From: Blattamonas nauphoetae
Taxonomy: Eukaryota > Preaxostyla > Oxymonadida
Length of the DNA: 64,000 nt
Reading direction: 5' to 3'
NCBI GenBank assembly: GCA_033064195.1
Contig: JARBJD010000083.1
Span: 62,001-126,000 of the forward strand
A program made the translations under genes and the position numbers. This document shows, piece by piece, positions 24,140-35,600 of this stretch. How positions within the stretch are numbered: the stretch's first letter is position 1; each line of letters opens with the position of its first letter. The notes beneath the pieces are model-generated. The model ran no database searches. It had not been told where the DNA came from and saw only the letters and a program-made list of their open reading frames with translations.

Positions 24140-25393
24140 CTCAAAAATACTAAGGTTGGATGAAGACTGCCCATAAATCGGAAATTGCCGAAATCACTTT
24201 TCTGACTTTAGAGATGCGAGATCTTAGTCTGAAACATCCAGATTCGGGGAGCTGACTTTTCGGGAACGTGACACGAGCTGTAGCTGGATCATCATTTCTT
24301 TCTCAATCAATCCTGAAGGCGAAAATACAGTCGGTCGGACTGTTGAGGAATTTGTAACTCGTCACGTCAAACCTGAAACTGTAGAATTGCATTTTCATCG
24401 AAAATAAAAAAGTGTCAAACCTCCGTCTGTCTCATGTGTCGACATTCGATTATCTTTCAAAATTTTCAGTCAAAATTCCATATAAAGATTTGTGTGTCAT
24501 TGTTGGGCACATTCTTCAACTTTCTTCGTGGTCGTGTGCTGAGAGAATGAGGAGAGTATTCGATTGGAAAAAGAAGACAACAAAGGACGATACCGGAACA
24601 ACTCACAGAAGACATAGTGTGCTGGGCGCATTCAAGGGTCTTGTACAACCAGCTTGCGAAAATGATGATCCAGTCGTGGAGGAAGAAAAGAGCGTAATTT
24701 CAGTGCAAATAGAACTGGTTTTCACTACACCTGAAGCAAGGGACAGAGGAACACGAGAAACACCAGCAGTACTGTCTGCCAGTTTGCCTTCTTCATGTTT
24801 TAATCATCCTCTTGATCTCGTTCTCTTCTATGTCTTCGAAATTTCACTCTTGATCGACAAGAAAAATGAACTGATCATGTTGACATCAGGACACTCAGGA
24901 ACTTCGTGTCGCATCATTTGTATCGTCTGTTTTACTGTTTAATTTCTTGTTCTTTCCATTCAGTGTTATTGAATTCACTGGAACTGTTCTGTAGAAACTC
25001 CTTCATCATGCTGGTCTGCTCTTTCCCTTTTAACTTGTCAAGCATCGCAGTCTTGTGCAAAATAAACGAAGCAATCAATCTAAAGTGCGGAAATATACGT
25101 ATATTTCATTATTCAATCATGTGAAACATTATATAAATCTCAACCTCTCATCTCAACAAAACATCAACCTCTCCCGTTCTTTAGTTTCGTCCATCCATCT
25201 GAATTCACATTAACCATCATTGCGTGTCCAGATCTCTTCAGATATAGTCAAGATATCATCCCTGAATCTCACAAATCGATCAACGCAAAAACGAAGGATC
25301 AAAAACAAATAGAAGAACTGACAGCGTAAGAGAAGAGAAAGATACAGACGAGATACAAACGGAAGGTGCGTTCGATAGATAAACCGAGCATGG

Positions 25394-27440
25394 ATGCGAG
25401 GCAGATCAGCACCACGAGTTCGACATGAATGCGTTCCCAACTTGGATCCTCCCGACCGATCGGCAAACAAATCAAGGACGCCTCCTCCAATAGCAAACCA
25501 AGACGGAGATGGCTATGATTCAAGCGCCAAATTCGGAGTCGGAAATCAAATGATTTGTCGAGCCACATTCTTCCTGGCGGATTAACACCGACAAGAGCTC
25601 TCCTGCGCCAGATAGAATCACCGGACATTGACTACAAGATTCAGAAGCTCCATGGCAGCATGAGTATGTGTGTTTTAAGCAAGGAGGAATATGCTGCTGA
25701 ACTTCGAGACCAAAAACGAGAAAAATGGGAGCGAGAGCAAAAAGTGCGGGAACAGCGGAAACGAGAGCACTCTCCACAACAAACTTTGGGGTATTTTCAT
25801 TTCGGACGAGGCGGAGGAGGAGTACCATGGAGAGATGAGAATGGTTGAATCGTCCTCGCAAAAGATGTACCTTCTGGTCGTCAGTCCACAATCAACAATC
25901 ATCTAACTCACGAACAAGCTGAATTAAGTCCACTGCGTGTTGAAAGAATCCACCGGCAGGATAGGCAACCTCACGGAGAGGACCATGCCATCCGATCGCG
26001 CGCTGCATCGATGGAGGAGAGAAAGACGGTTGCTAATGCTGTTAGAAGTGTCACAGAGAATGTTCCAAGTAGCAGAATGGACAAAATTGAGGAAGAACTC
26101 AAAATATTCGAGATGATCGTCAAGATCACGCGACAGCTCGAAAACGGATGAAAGCAATGGAGGAAGCTCGGATTCGCGAGGCAGAGCGAAGAAAGGAAGG
26201 AGCAACATGGGGTAACCACCTGTGCGGACGGAAAGGTGGAATAGAACTGCTGCAAAGACGAAACGGGAAGATGACGTGATTGCCGCGTGAAGGCGAACTG
26301 AAGCGGAAGAAGCAAGAAGTCGGGAACGAGGAAGAGATGGAAGGAATGAAGAAGGAGAGAGGAGCGAGAGAAAGGGGGATGGGCAAGGAGAGCGAAGGAG
26401 CAGAAGTGAGGGAGGTCGGGAGGGAGTGAGTGTCCCTCTTCCTGTTCCGAATGCGCTCGTCAACGAAGCACCAAACAGCTTTAGCTTTACCGCACGCGCC
26501 AACACTCGTCCCATCGACGCTCGTCACACCAACAATGGCTCGGAGAACAGGAAGATTCGGCTTGACCGAACAGCATATTCCAGACAGCCCAGAACATAAA
26601 GATGGGAACACCGACGTGTCTCACCCGACGACATCACTCGTCACGCCACAAAAGACGATCGAGCAAGACTCTCCACCGATGAGCGAGTCGTATTCACTCA
26701 TCGATTCCTTCCTAAAGGACAGACAGGATCAGGAAAAGGAGGAAAAAAAGGGTGTTGGAGGACACGATTCGAAGAGAGGTTGAACGGAAGAGGAAAGAGG
26801 AGGATGAAGAGAGGCGTGTGCGGGTGGCGGGAATTGGGGAGAGGGCGAATGGGATGAACGAGAAGGATCGAGCAGTCAGCCTGTTCTTTCTGTTCAGAGT
26901 GGCGAAGCATCTTCTCAAACAAGCGAAAAGGGAGGTGAAGAGAGAGACGGAGAGGAAAATGAAGGAGCAGTTGGAGAGGGACATCCACAACCAAACCATT
27001 CCTGAGCGATTTGTGGTCCCATCGCAGACTTTACATCTTCATCGCTCGGAAACTCGTTCGCATGTCCCTTTTCTCTGTCCCTTCACCCACACCCAACAAG
27101 ACACATCACATCAACGACAGCAACAGACACACAACGAGGAGAGGGGAGAAGACGATGACACAAGGGGATGCCACGACCACAATCATTCCGGTGTAGTTTT
27201 TGGCTTGGAGAGCGGGAGAGATGGGGATGGAGGAGTTTGAAGAGAAGAGGACGACGAGAGAGGAGAATGTGATCAGGAGGAGTTTGAGAAGGATACGGAT
27301 GAGGAGAGAGAGGAAGAGATGAAAAGGAAGAATGAGAATGAAATAGAGTGGCAAGCGAGAGAAGATGAAGAAATGAGGCAACAAGCCGAAGTGGAACAAC
27401 TGGTGAAAGAAGCTGAAGAAAGAGAAAGAATGAAATGAAG
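25394..27440 (+). pseudogene. coiled-coil gene relic carried by G
   Basis: Plus-strand coding in several frames: 25394-25585, 25555-25848 (contains GGLTPTRALLRQIESPDID and EEYAAELRDQKREKWERE), 26430-26783 (contains RRTGRFGLTEQHIPDSPEHK) and 26752-27240, then an acidic coiled coil to about 27438 (EMRQQAEVEQLVKEAEERER). Charged helical sequence is continuous in style but not in frame. Either several frameshifts or unrecognised short introns separate the pieces. It looks like a host cytoskeletal or ciliary-type coiled-coil protein, which is inference from composition. It is bounded by G's TIRs. Confidence 0.5.
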
Positions 27441-27869
27441 CAACTCAAAGAGGAGGAAAGGCATCGGAAGGAGAAGACGAGATGCAGGAGTGGGAGACAA
27501 CATACAACATATCCCATCAGAGAGTCACGGATGAAGTGGCAGCTGAGATGTGCTGTAAGAGTTGACAGCCATCACTTGGCTAATCAGGTGTATTTGCGAT
27601 CTCACATTTATGTCAACCACATTTATGTCGTTCCAGTTTCTCTGTTTTGTGATAAATGTAATCAGAAGAGAACGATTTGATGGTGACGTGAGTTGATCGG
27701 ACCGTCAAAGTTTTCTTTCTCCGGATCGATATCGATTTATCCTTTTCGCTGTTGATTCATCCGAAATGAACGTAAAACTGAATTTTGTGCTGTTGAATTG
27801 ATGATACACATCGAATCACATCATCTACGTGCGTTTTCGAACAGAACCCTCTCTTCGCCTAAATAAGCG

Positions 27870-27908
27870 CCAAAAACCCGTGTCCAATGATAGGACACGG
27901 GTTTTTGG
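27870..27908. repeat. perfect 16-bp hairpin
   Basis: The arms CCAAAAACCCGTGTCC and their exact complement are separated by a 7-nt loop (AATGATA). It lies inside G, about 20 bp from foldback L. The perfect pairing suggests a recent or selected structure; no coding frame explains it. Confidence 0.85.
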
Positions 27909-27930
27909 GGAGGACATGCCGACCCATGGT

Positions 27931-28603
27931 AACCTAAATTTTTGATAGAGAGTCAGAAAAAACACATCGTTTGGAAATCCGAAGAACAAACCCATCTGAC
28001 TTTACTAGACTCGATTCAAAACAGATCGTCCAAATTTCAAGAAGTCCGAGGGGAGCTTGTCGAACAGTGATACATAGATTTGACGAGGTTCAACTCGGTT
28101 CACATATCCAATTTTGGCTCTCAAAGTTCCATCCACTCCGGTTTATCAACGCGAGTGGAGACGACTTTCATTAGAAAGGCAGTTTTGACCTGATGTCTGG
28201 AAATATTTTCTTTGCTGTTTGATTTCATTGGAATTGTACTTTCAAAGTTTGAGATGAACTCAGTGTCAAAACTCCATAGATTTCAGAAGTTTACATTGTT
28301 GGTTGACACAATTATATAGACGGCAAACAAAATATTTCCAGACATCAGTGCAAATCTGTCTTTCTAATGAAAGTCGTCTCCACTCGCGTTGATAAACCGG
28401 AGTGGATGGAACTTTGAGAGCCAAAATTGGATATGTGAACCGAGTTGAACCTCGTCAAATCTATGTATCACTGTTCGACAAGCTCCCTCGGACTTTGAAA
28501 TTTGGACGATCTGTTTTGAATCGAGTCTAGTAAAGTCAGATGGGTTTGTTCTTCGGATTTCCAAACGATGTGTTTTTTCCGACTCTCATCAAAAATTTAG
28601 GTT
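27931..28603. mobile_element. element L: foldback MITE with arms of about 250 bp
   Basis: The two arms (about 27931-28210 and 28330-28603) are near-perfect inverted copies starting AACCTAAATTTTTGAT, around a spacer of about 120 bp. Each arm encodes the same 66-67-residue frame (starts MEIRRTNPSDFTRLDSK) on opposite strands, presumably passive. No convincing target duplication was found. Confidence 0.7.
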
Positions 28604-29049
28604 TGATTTCATGATCTGTCTCTTCTATTGTCTTCTTTTTATCAAGTATAGGACACCGCTTTCTGATTCCTTGAAAATACGCTCTTTTCTTCCTCCACGA
28701 CTGGATCATCATTTTTCGCAAGCTGGTTGTACAAGACCCTTGAATGCGCCCAGCACACTATGTCTTCTGTGAGTTGTTCCGGTATCGTCCTTTGTTGTCT
28801 TCTTTTTCCAATCGAATACTCTCCTCATTCTCTCAGCACACGACCACGAAGAAAGTTGAAGAATGTGCCCAACAATGACACACAAATCTTTATATGGAAT
28901 TTTGACTGAAAATTTTGAAAGATAATCGAATGTCGACACATGAGACAGACGGAGGTTTGACACTTTTTTTATTTTCGATGAAAAATGCAATTCTACAGTT
29001 TCAGGTTTGACGTGACGAGTTACAAATTCCTCAACAGTCCGACCGACTG

Positions 29050-29695
29050 TACTGAACATTGTTCTTTTGAAACAACTACTCATCTTGATAACTGTCTGGA
29101 AGCCAATCCGAACGAGATTTTTGTGGTTGAATGAATATGAACGGGTATTTCATTCAATTCTCAAGTCTGAATCAGAAATACACGTCCATTGTTGACAGAG
29201 ATTGATATTCGGACGGATATTGACGGCGATGATGGTCATATCGAAGTGTGTGGCGGTGTAGAAGCGATGACTGATTTGACCTCAGGTTGAGAGCAATGGT
29301 TCGGGACTGGAGAATTCTAGTTGAGAATCTGGCTTTTCAATCTGGGTATTCCTTCACGTCAATGATTTCATCGTCGTTCTTCTTCAGGTTCGCTCGGCTC
29401 ATCGATAGAAAATAATGGGTATCCATCCTAATAAAAAAACAGTCTCATTTTGGGACAATCATTCTCTCACATCGAATGTGAGGATGACCGAGTGAAAAAG
29501 ATCAACCAAAACGATCAAGTGCAGCCTCGACTCCAATCTCTTTGAAAGAGAATGCGATGAATCTCGTTCGTCACCAGCCGTGAATTGAGTTTCGAAACAT
29601 TGTCTGGTCATGACAAAACGGTGTTATCTAAAAATAAGGAAATGGCGAGTTCACAAGTGAGAAATGGCGAGTGTGCGTGGATGAAGAAGACAATT
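29050..29695. other. displaced upstream region of receptor copy 1; no gene
   Basis: From 29050 to about 29430 it matches the DNA above receptor copy 2 (about 54819-55185). It is therefore the original 5' flank of copy 1, pushed 4.7 kb away by G. The remainder to 29695 is 3'-flanking DNA of the helical-repeat gene. No coding is supported. Confidence 0.65.
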
Positions 29696-32600
29696 TCAAA
29701 ACCCGAAACCAATCCCACGCTGCTGGAAACGACTCTTTGAGAGACAGTTCCAGTCGAGCCACGTGATCAGCCCTTCACTGCGGATTGCGAAGGTCAGAGG
29801 CAGTTCATCCTCAATCCCTTCCTCCTTCACCTTCTCAGCCAGACGCCTCCACTCTGCCCCACCATTCACAAATGTCTCGTCCTTCCGAGACCAATCCGAG
29901 AGACCAGTAATCAGCATCCAACCATCTTCCGGTTTTTTGTCAATCCCGTCAATGACACTCTCTGCGTTGAAGGCGACCAGCTGTTCGAGTGATGTCTCCG
30001 TCACATCGGATTTGAGGATGTGTTGGAGTGTGTCAATGACTGTGCGATACGCGTCAGTGAGACCTGTCATCCTCAGCCGAACGAGGAGGGCGTGGCATCT
30101 CCAACCAATGTCACGTGAGACTGACAAATGGTGGGCGAGAGGATGCATCTCTCTGATCGTGGACACGGTGATTCTCAGAGACAGTTCGACGAATCTGATC
30201 ATCTTCGAAGCAGGCAGAGTGTGATGAGAGGAGAGGATTCCAACTTCGTCGCATTCGTTCCTTGCGAGTGGCTTGAGGAGAGAGCTCAGAGGAGTCACGA
30301 GTCTCTGCTGACAAGCTTCGATGAGTTTGTCGTATTGATCAGGGACGACGAGTTTTCGCCACTCCGAATTCATCGCAGAAATACTCCGATCGGACTTGGC
30401 AATGTTCACAACCTCGCAAAGCCAGACATCTGCCAAAATCTCGACCAGACGACTGACACGAGAACGGAGCTCAATCGTGTTTTGAGTGAAATGAGTTTTC
30501 TGCGCTAGGAGACGGAGGGTGTCGACAGCTTTCGTCACCAGCGACGAATCATCAGCAGAGACGAAGGGTTCGAGGAGGGGGGCGATCACATGTGGATCGA
30601 GTGCTCCTGACTTGATCAAACTCGTCGCACAGTTCATTGCCGCTTTCGCCACACGCTCAGACTTCCCAAACGAGTTGAGTTTGAAATCAAAGCAGAACAC
30701 TTGAATCGACAACTTCGGAAGAGACGAGAGTGTGTCGACAACAGCAGAGATGATTGGGTGAGCAGATGAAGACTGGAAATGTGTGGGGAAAGTGTAGAGA
30801 GAATGAGAGAGCGCATTCAGAGCGTTTGAGGCGATGACAGGCGAATCCAATCGAGACACTTGGGAAAGCTGTTCAGGCAGGAAGAGATCGGGCGAGGCTT
30901 GGGACGAGCGTATCTTCTCCGCATCCCATAAAAGAGATGTTCCGAGCGGGAGGAGGGACTCCAACTTGCTGGAACTTGAAGTGTCGTCCATCAGTCGGAC
31001 AAGATGCCACATCACATCAGTTTCTGCGACTTGTTCAGATCTGGCAGTGTTGTCTATTTCCAATTCTGTTGATTTGTTGGAGGTGTTCGGTGTATCTGAC
31101 GAGAGAAGATTGGTCTGAAGTGAACGGCAGGCAGTTCCGACAGTTTCATCACCCACTGCTTCGAAGAACGCGAGAAGATTCTGCGAAATCTGAGGATCTG
31201 TTGACAGTCCTTCCGACAGAAACACTTTCCCTTTTCTGACGAGAGACTGAAAAGACAATTCTGGGTTCATCTTCGCAAAGGCTTTTGGCAGTCCAGGAAA
31301 CACAGACGAGAGGGCGATCTTCGTTGGGGCGTCGACAAACGGGAAAAGACGAAGAACGATTTGGTGAATGACGTCGAGGAGATGAAGCGCTTCATCCAAA
31401 GACAGGTCGAAGGATCGACTGTTGGATAGCGAAACAGTCCATTCGAGCACACACCTCACGAGATGGCTGAGTTTGGCGGGTGGGGGAGAGGAGGTGGATG
31501 GGTTAAGGAAGACTGCGAGGGCAGCTGTGCAGGTGAAGAGTTGGAGAAGATCCCGAACGAAATACGGGCTTGATCTGTCTTTGAAGAAGATCTCGTCTGA
31601 ATCCTTTCGAGACCCACAAACAGTGGCAACAGCAGAACGAGCCTGTCTGAGAAGAGATGTCTCGGTTGGGAAGTAACTGCCACTCGAGAGGATCATTCCA
31701 TTCTCTGCGGTGTGAATGTCCAGCGAGGTCTGGGTGAGGAACACGTCTGCTTCGGATGGCGTCATTCCTGTCACTCGTTCGAACGCTGTTCTCGCTGCTT
31801 GTGAGACTGTCGTGTTGTCGCTTGCGATGAACATGATCAGATCCGGCGCCAGACGAGCAAAGGTGTGAGGAGGAGCATTTCCATCCAAATCATCCGACTC
31901 TGGAATTGCGAGGAAGATCCACTCCAAAATGTTCAAGAACGTTCCGTCCTCCACAACTCTCATCGCTCCCTCAGAAGTGATCTTCGTGGAATCATTCAAT
32001 GAATCATACGCTTGCTTGGACAGAGATTCATCCAAAATACGGGCGACATTGCTGTTGTGTTTGACGAGGGAGGCATATTTCGATTTGAACAGGTTCAGGT
32101 TTTGTTTACTCTGTCAAAGAATGAACAGCACAACAAACATACAGCCTGATCCTTCAAGTTATCGAACACAGCGAATCTCTTGTCGATCAGGTGTTTGGCG
32201 ACAATTGCATTCGGGACCGACTATAACCCATCATGCAAATCGACTAAAACCCATCAAGTTGTACTCAACCCACCCAACCCGACGCACTCGCCTCCATTTG
32301 CTATTCTTCCGTCTGATGAGGCGAGTGTGAAAGTGAAAGAGAAAGCGAATGAGGAGGACGAGGAGAAGGAGACAAGAGTCGGAGTGTCGAATGAGCCGTC
32401 GATGCTCTCCAACCCATCGTCGTCATCCTTCTAGTCGTCCTCGTTCGCAGGGTCTCCTCCTCGGCAGACGGAACAGACGCAGTGATCGCCCAACGAGGAC
32501 GGCACCGTAACGCAGGCGCCTGTCCACTGTCTCCACCCACCCCAACCACACCAACCCGCCTTTTCCGTCCTCTGATGCTCGATTTGGAGTCGTGTTCTCG

Positions 32601-35600
32601 CGTCGACGAATCTGCTGTGGACAAAGGTGGAATGGGGCGTGGAAGGGACTTGTGATGGAAGGAGAGGAATGTGCCACTCGACATTGAGTACATTTTGGGA
32701 GTGGAATCGCCGCGCTTGTATTCCGACAATCTCAACTTCACTCTCACCCTCTCGCCTTCGTTCCTGCTCGACCCGTCCTCTCCTGCTGTGTCTCACTGCC
32801 AGCACGACGAAGGCTCTCATCTCGACTGACTCAGAATGACTCTGTTGAGAACACTCTCCAAGACAAACGAGTGCTCCTCAACACAGCGAGTACCCTGAAA
32901 TGATATTAGGGGCTGGCCTGATAAAATGTGAAAACAGAAAACCAATAATAAGATTTATCTGTTCCAGAAATCCCAACGGGAACTTAGAGTTCACAGGTTG
33001 GTTTACCCCATAATGGGGCCGTTGAGGAAACAAAAAGCTTTATGGGCAAGAAATCCCTAACAGGGAACAAAAACTTGCCAAATGGTCTAAATAGACGAAG
33101 TGAAGTGAAAAACCAGAACTTGCCAGGTTGTGTGGCAGAGTTGCAGGTTGAGGAGCACTCGTTTGTCTTGGAGGAGTTCCCTCTGGTCACTCCAAGCCCA
33201 AACGAGGGCTCCTCAACACAGCGAGTGTTGAAAGGAAAAGCTGAAAGAGAGAGAAGTAAAAAGGAGTAAGCCTTCTTTGTTATTCCTTCCAAGAGATGAG
33301 AGTCAGGCCGTGACCCCACTCGGGCTGGCACCAACTCTGTGCAAGTTCTGACTCAAAATGAATGAGAAATCGGAGGGGAGCTGGGCTTCCACAATGACAG
33401 TGATGGGGAGTGCCTTGATTCCACTGCGATACTGCTTCCACATCACAGTCTCCCTGACCCAGCGCCCCTCAACACCGATCCCAACTGGATCAGTTGCATA
33501 CCATCTCCTACCATCCTCGCGCTTCACGCTGAGGTGGGGAGAACAACTCAACACACTGTTTGTGAGGAGATAACTCGACTCACTGTTTGTGTGGGGAGAA
33601 CAACTCGACCCACTGTTTGTGAGGAGACAACTCGACTCACTGTTTGTGTGGGGAGAACAACTCGACCCACTGTTTGTGAGGAGACAACTCGACTCACTGT
33701 TTGTGTGGGGAGAACAACTCGACCCACTGTTTGTGAGGAGACAACTCGACTCACTGTTTGTGTGGGATCTCATCCCGAATCCTGATATTGACGATCCAGG
33801 CTAACACTTCCAGAATGAGAGGGCAAGGAATTAGTGTCGTTCCTCTCAACGTAAGATCGAACCCTTGTGTAGTCTTGTTCAGCTCGCTCGTTAACGATAG
33901 ACTACATGTATCATTCATTTCAACTCCGCTATTTCAAGTGTCCGAGGAAGTTGCGGAACGGACAGCCTGAGTCTATGCTTCGACAAAGGTTGAACATCAA
34001 CTTCCGCCGAAGATCATCAAGAAGCCTCAAGAGTTGTCAGGGTGATGAACCAGGAAGACTGTCAGAGTGAGGATCAGGTCCCAACTTCCGAGCTCAAGCT
34101 GACGTGTTTTTCGAATTTGTCGTATTGACAGAAGTCAGACACAACGATATCGTTCGCCTTCTGTGACAGGTCAATATTCTGGGAACAGCTTGGACGGTAC
34201 CTGAATCCTGGATTGTGACCATGAATGTCATGGAATTTCAAAGATGGAATGGACTGCAGTCTTGTCTGAACGCTTCTGGCTTGACGAGTGTCTACTCATG
34301 ATCGACCTTGTCCGCAATGAATAAGTGGCATTACGATCCCTTGTGAATGCAATCCGCATTGATCGTTGATTGTTCCAGTGTCTCGCGAAGTGTGTTGTTG
34401 AATATCTTTTGAATTGTGATCCTTCTTCGTTCACTTCCTCAATCTGGCAGTTTAATCCGCATTCTCAGGTACTGTTTGAACATGTCGGTCGAGTGCCCCT
34501 TCACATCGTCTTTTCATTTATCAAGTTAAAAGTCCTTGTCTGTACACGGCTATCACGAGTTGAATTTGTGGTATTTCCGTGTCAAGCTTGGTCAGGTAGT
34601 ATGCAGCCCTTGTTTGTTGATTTCTACGAGCGCATCGTTGGTTCTCCTCACCGAACAGTCTGTTGGAGTGTGATGCAATCTCTTCGTTGCATGTGAGACA
34701 AATGAGATGCAGCCCGTGTCACAATGTTTCAATGACTCACTCGAACGGAATTGCTTTGACGATGTCTGGTGCAACTAACTAGTTTCTCGGCTTCGAGATC
34801 GTTTTGTCGTCGTATGGAGCACGGGAAACTAGCAGCTTTGATGGAAGGAGTGGTGTCGTCCTCTTACAGGGGGGTGATGAGTTCCATTCGCAAGGCTTGA
34901 TTGGGAGGCCCCACTCATCTTGACAGATGGGGTTGTCCGAGAAAGCTGAACTTGGGCATTCTCCGGACTGTCCATTCCTTCTTCGAATGGACATGTCACT
35001 GTCAAATCGCTTATGCGCCTTGTGTCCGCAAACAGATCCACAAATAAGTTGCTCCTGGCGATTGAAGGGTTGTAACAATGCAGAGGAGATTTCCTTCGCT
35101 CCTCTTCTCTACGATTGAGCCGTCAAGTGGTGTCAATTTCGAAAATGGAACCATCGTTTCGCTTCCGATTCAGATTGAGAAAGGGTTCTTTTCTTCATTC
35201 TCTAAGAAACGAGAGCAAGTACGAGAACGAGCGCAGCAACAACGGAAGAGATGCTCTTGGCACCTTCGGCGTCTTTGAAGGCTTGGACAGTGAACCTGCC
35301 GCCATCGGTGATTTCGAGGTCGGCGGTGGGATCGGTCTGAGAAGCAACTTGCGGTCGTTGAAAATGAAGTCAACATCAATCGTGCCAGCAAAGTGAGTCC
35401 ACTTGAATATGTAACCTTGGTTGACGAAGTCGGTGTTGGATGTCGCAGCGACGGTGGTGAGCTTGAACTCTTGCTTGCCACATTCTGGGAGAGCGGCTGG
35501 GAGGATGCCGTTCTCAATGGTGAGGGCGAGGTGTCCCTTGGTAACGTCCCTCTTGTCATCTTCGACGTAGGTGAGCCTTGGGACCGCAGTTGCTTTCTTA

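Larger units (their letters stand above)
24328..29049. mobile_element. element G: long-TIR, TA-target (mariner-like) transposon
   Basis: The inverted ends are about 370 bp each (24328-24696 and 28678-29049), near identical and starting CAGTCGGTCGGACTGTTGAG. Flanking TA lies at 24326-24327 and 29050-29051. Receptor copy 2 gives the empty site: its upstream DNA reads GAGAATACTGAACATTG at about 54817, uninterrupted. Each TIR contains an open frame with SNLRLSHVSTFDYLSKF. No transposase catalytic motif was found between the ends, which hold a coiled-coil gene relic and the foldback L. The superfamily assignment rests on the TA target and CAGT ends. Confidence 0.8.

Noticed and set aside
27870-27908. 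Rho-independent bacterial terminator, hence bacterial insert or contamination
   Set aside because: No bacterial gene precedes it, it is flanked by a eukaryotic foldback element, and base composition does not change.
29730-31250. Plus-strand frames opposite the last exon of the helical-repeat gene
   Set aside because: Shadows: the minus-strand frame is open for nearly 780 residues with coherent helical sequence and continues through spliced exons.
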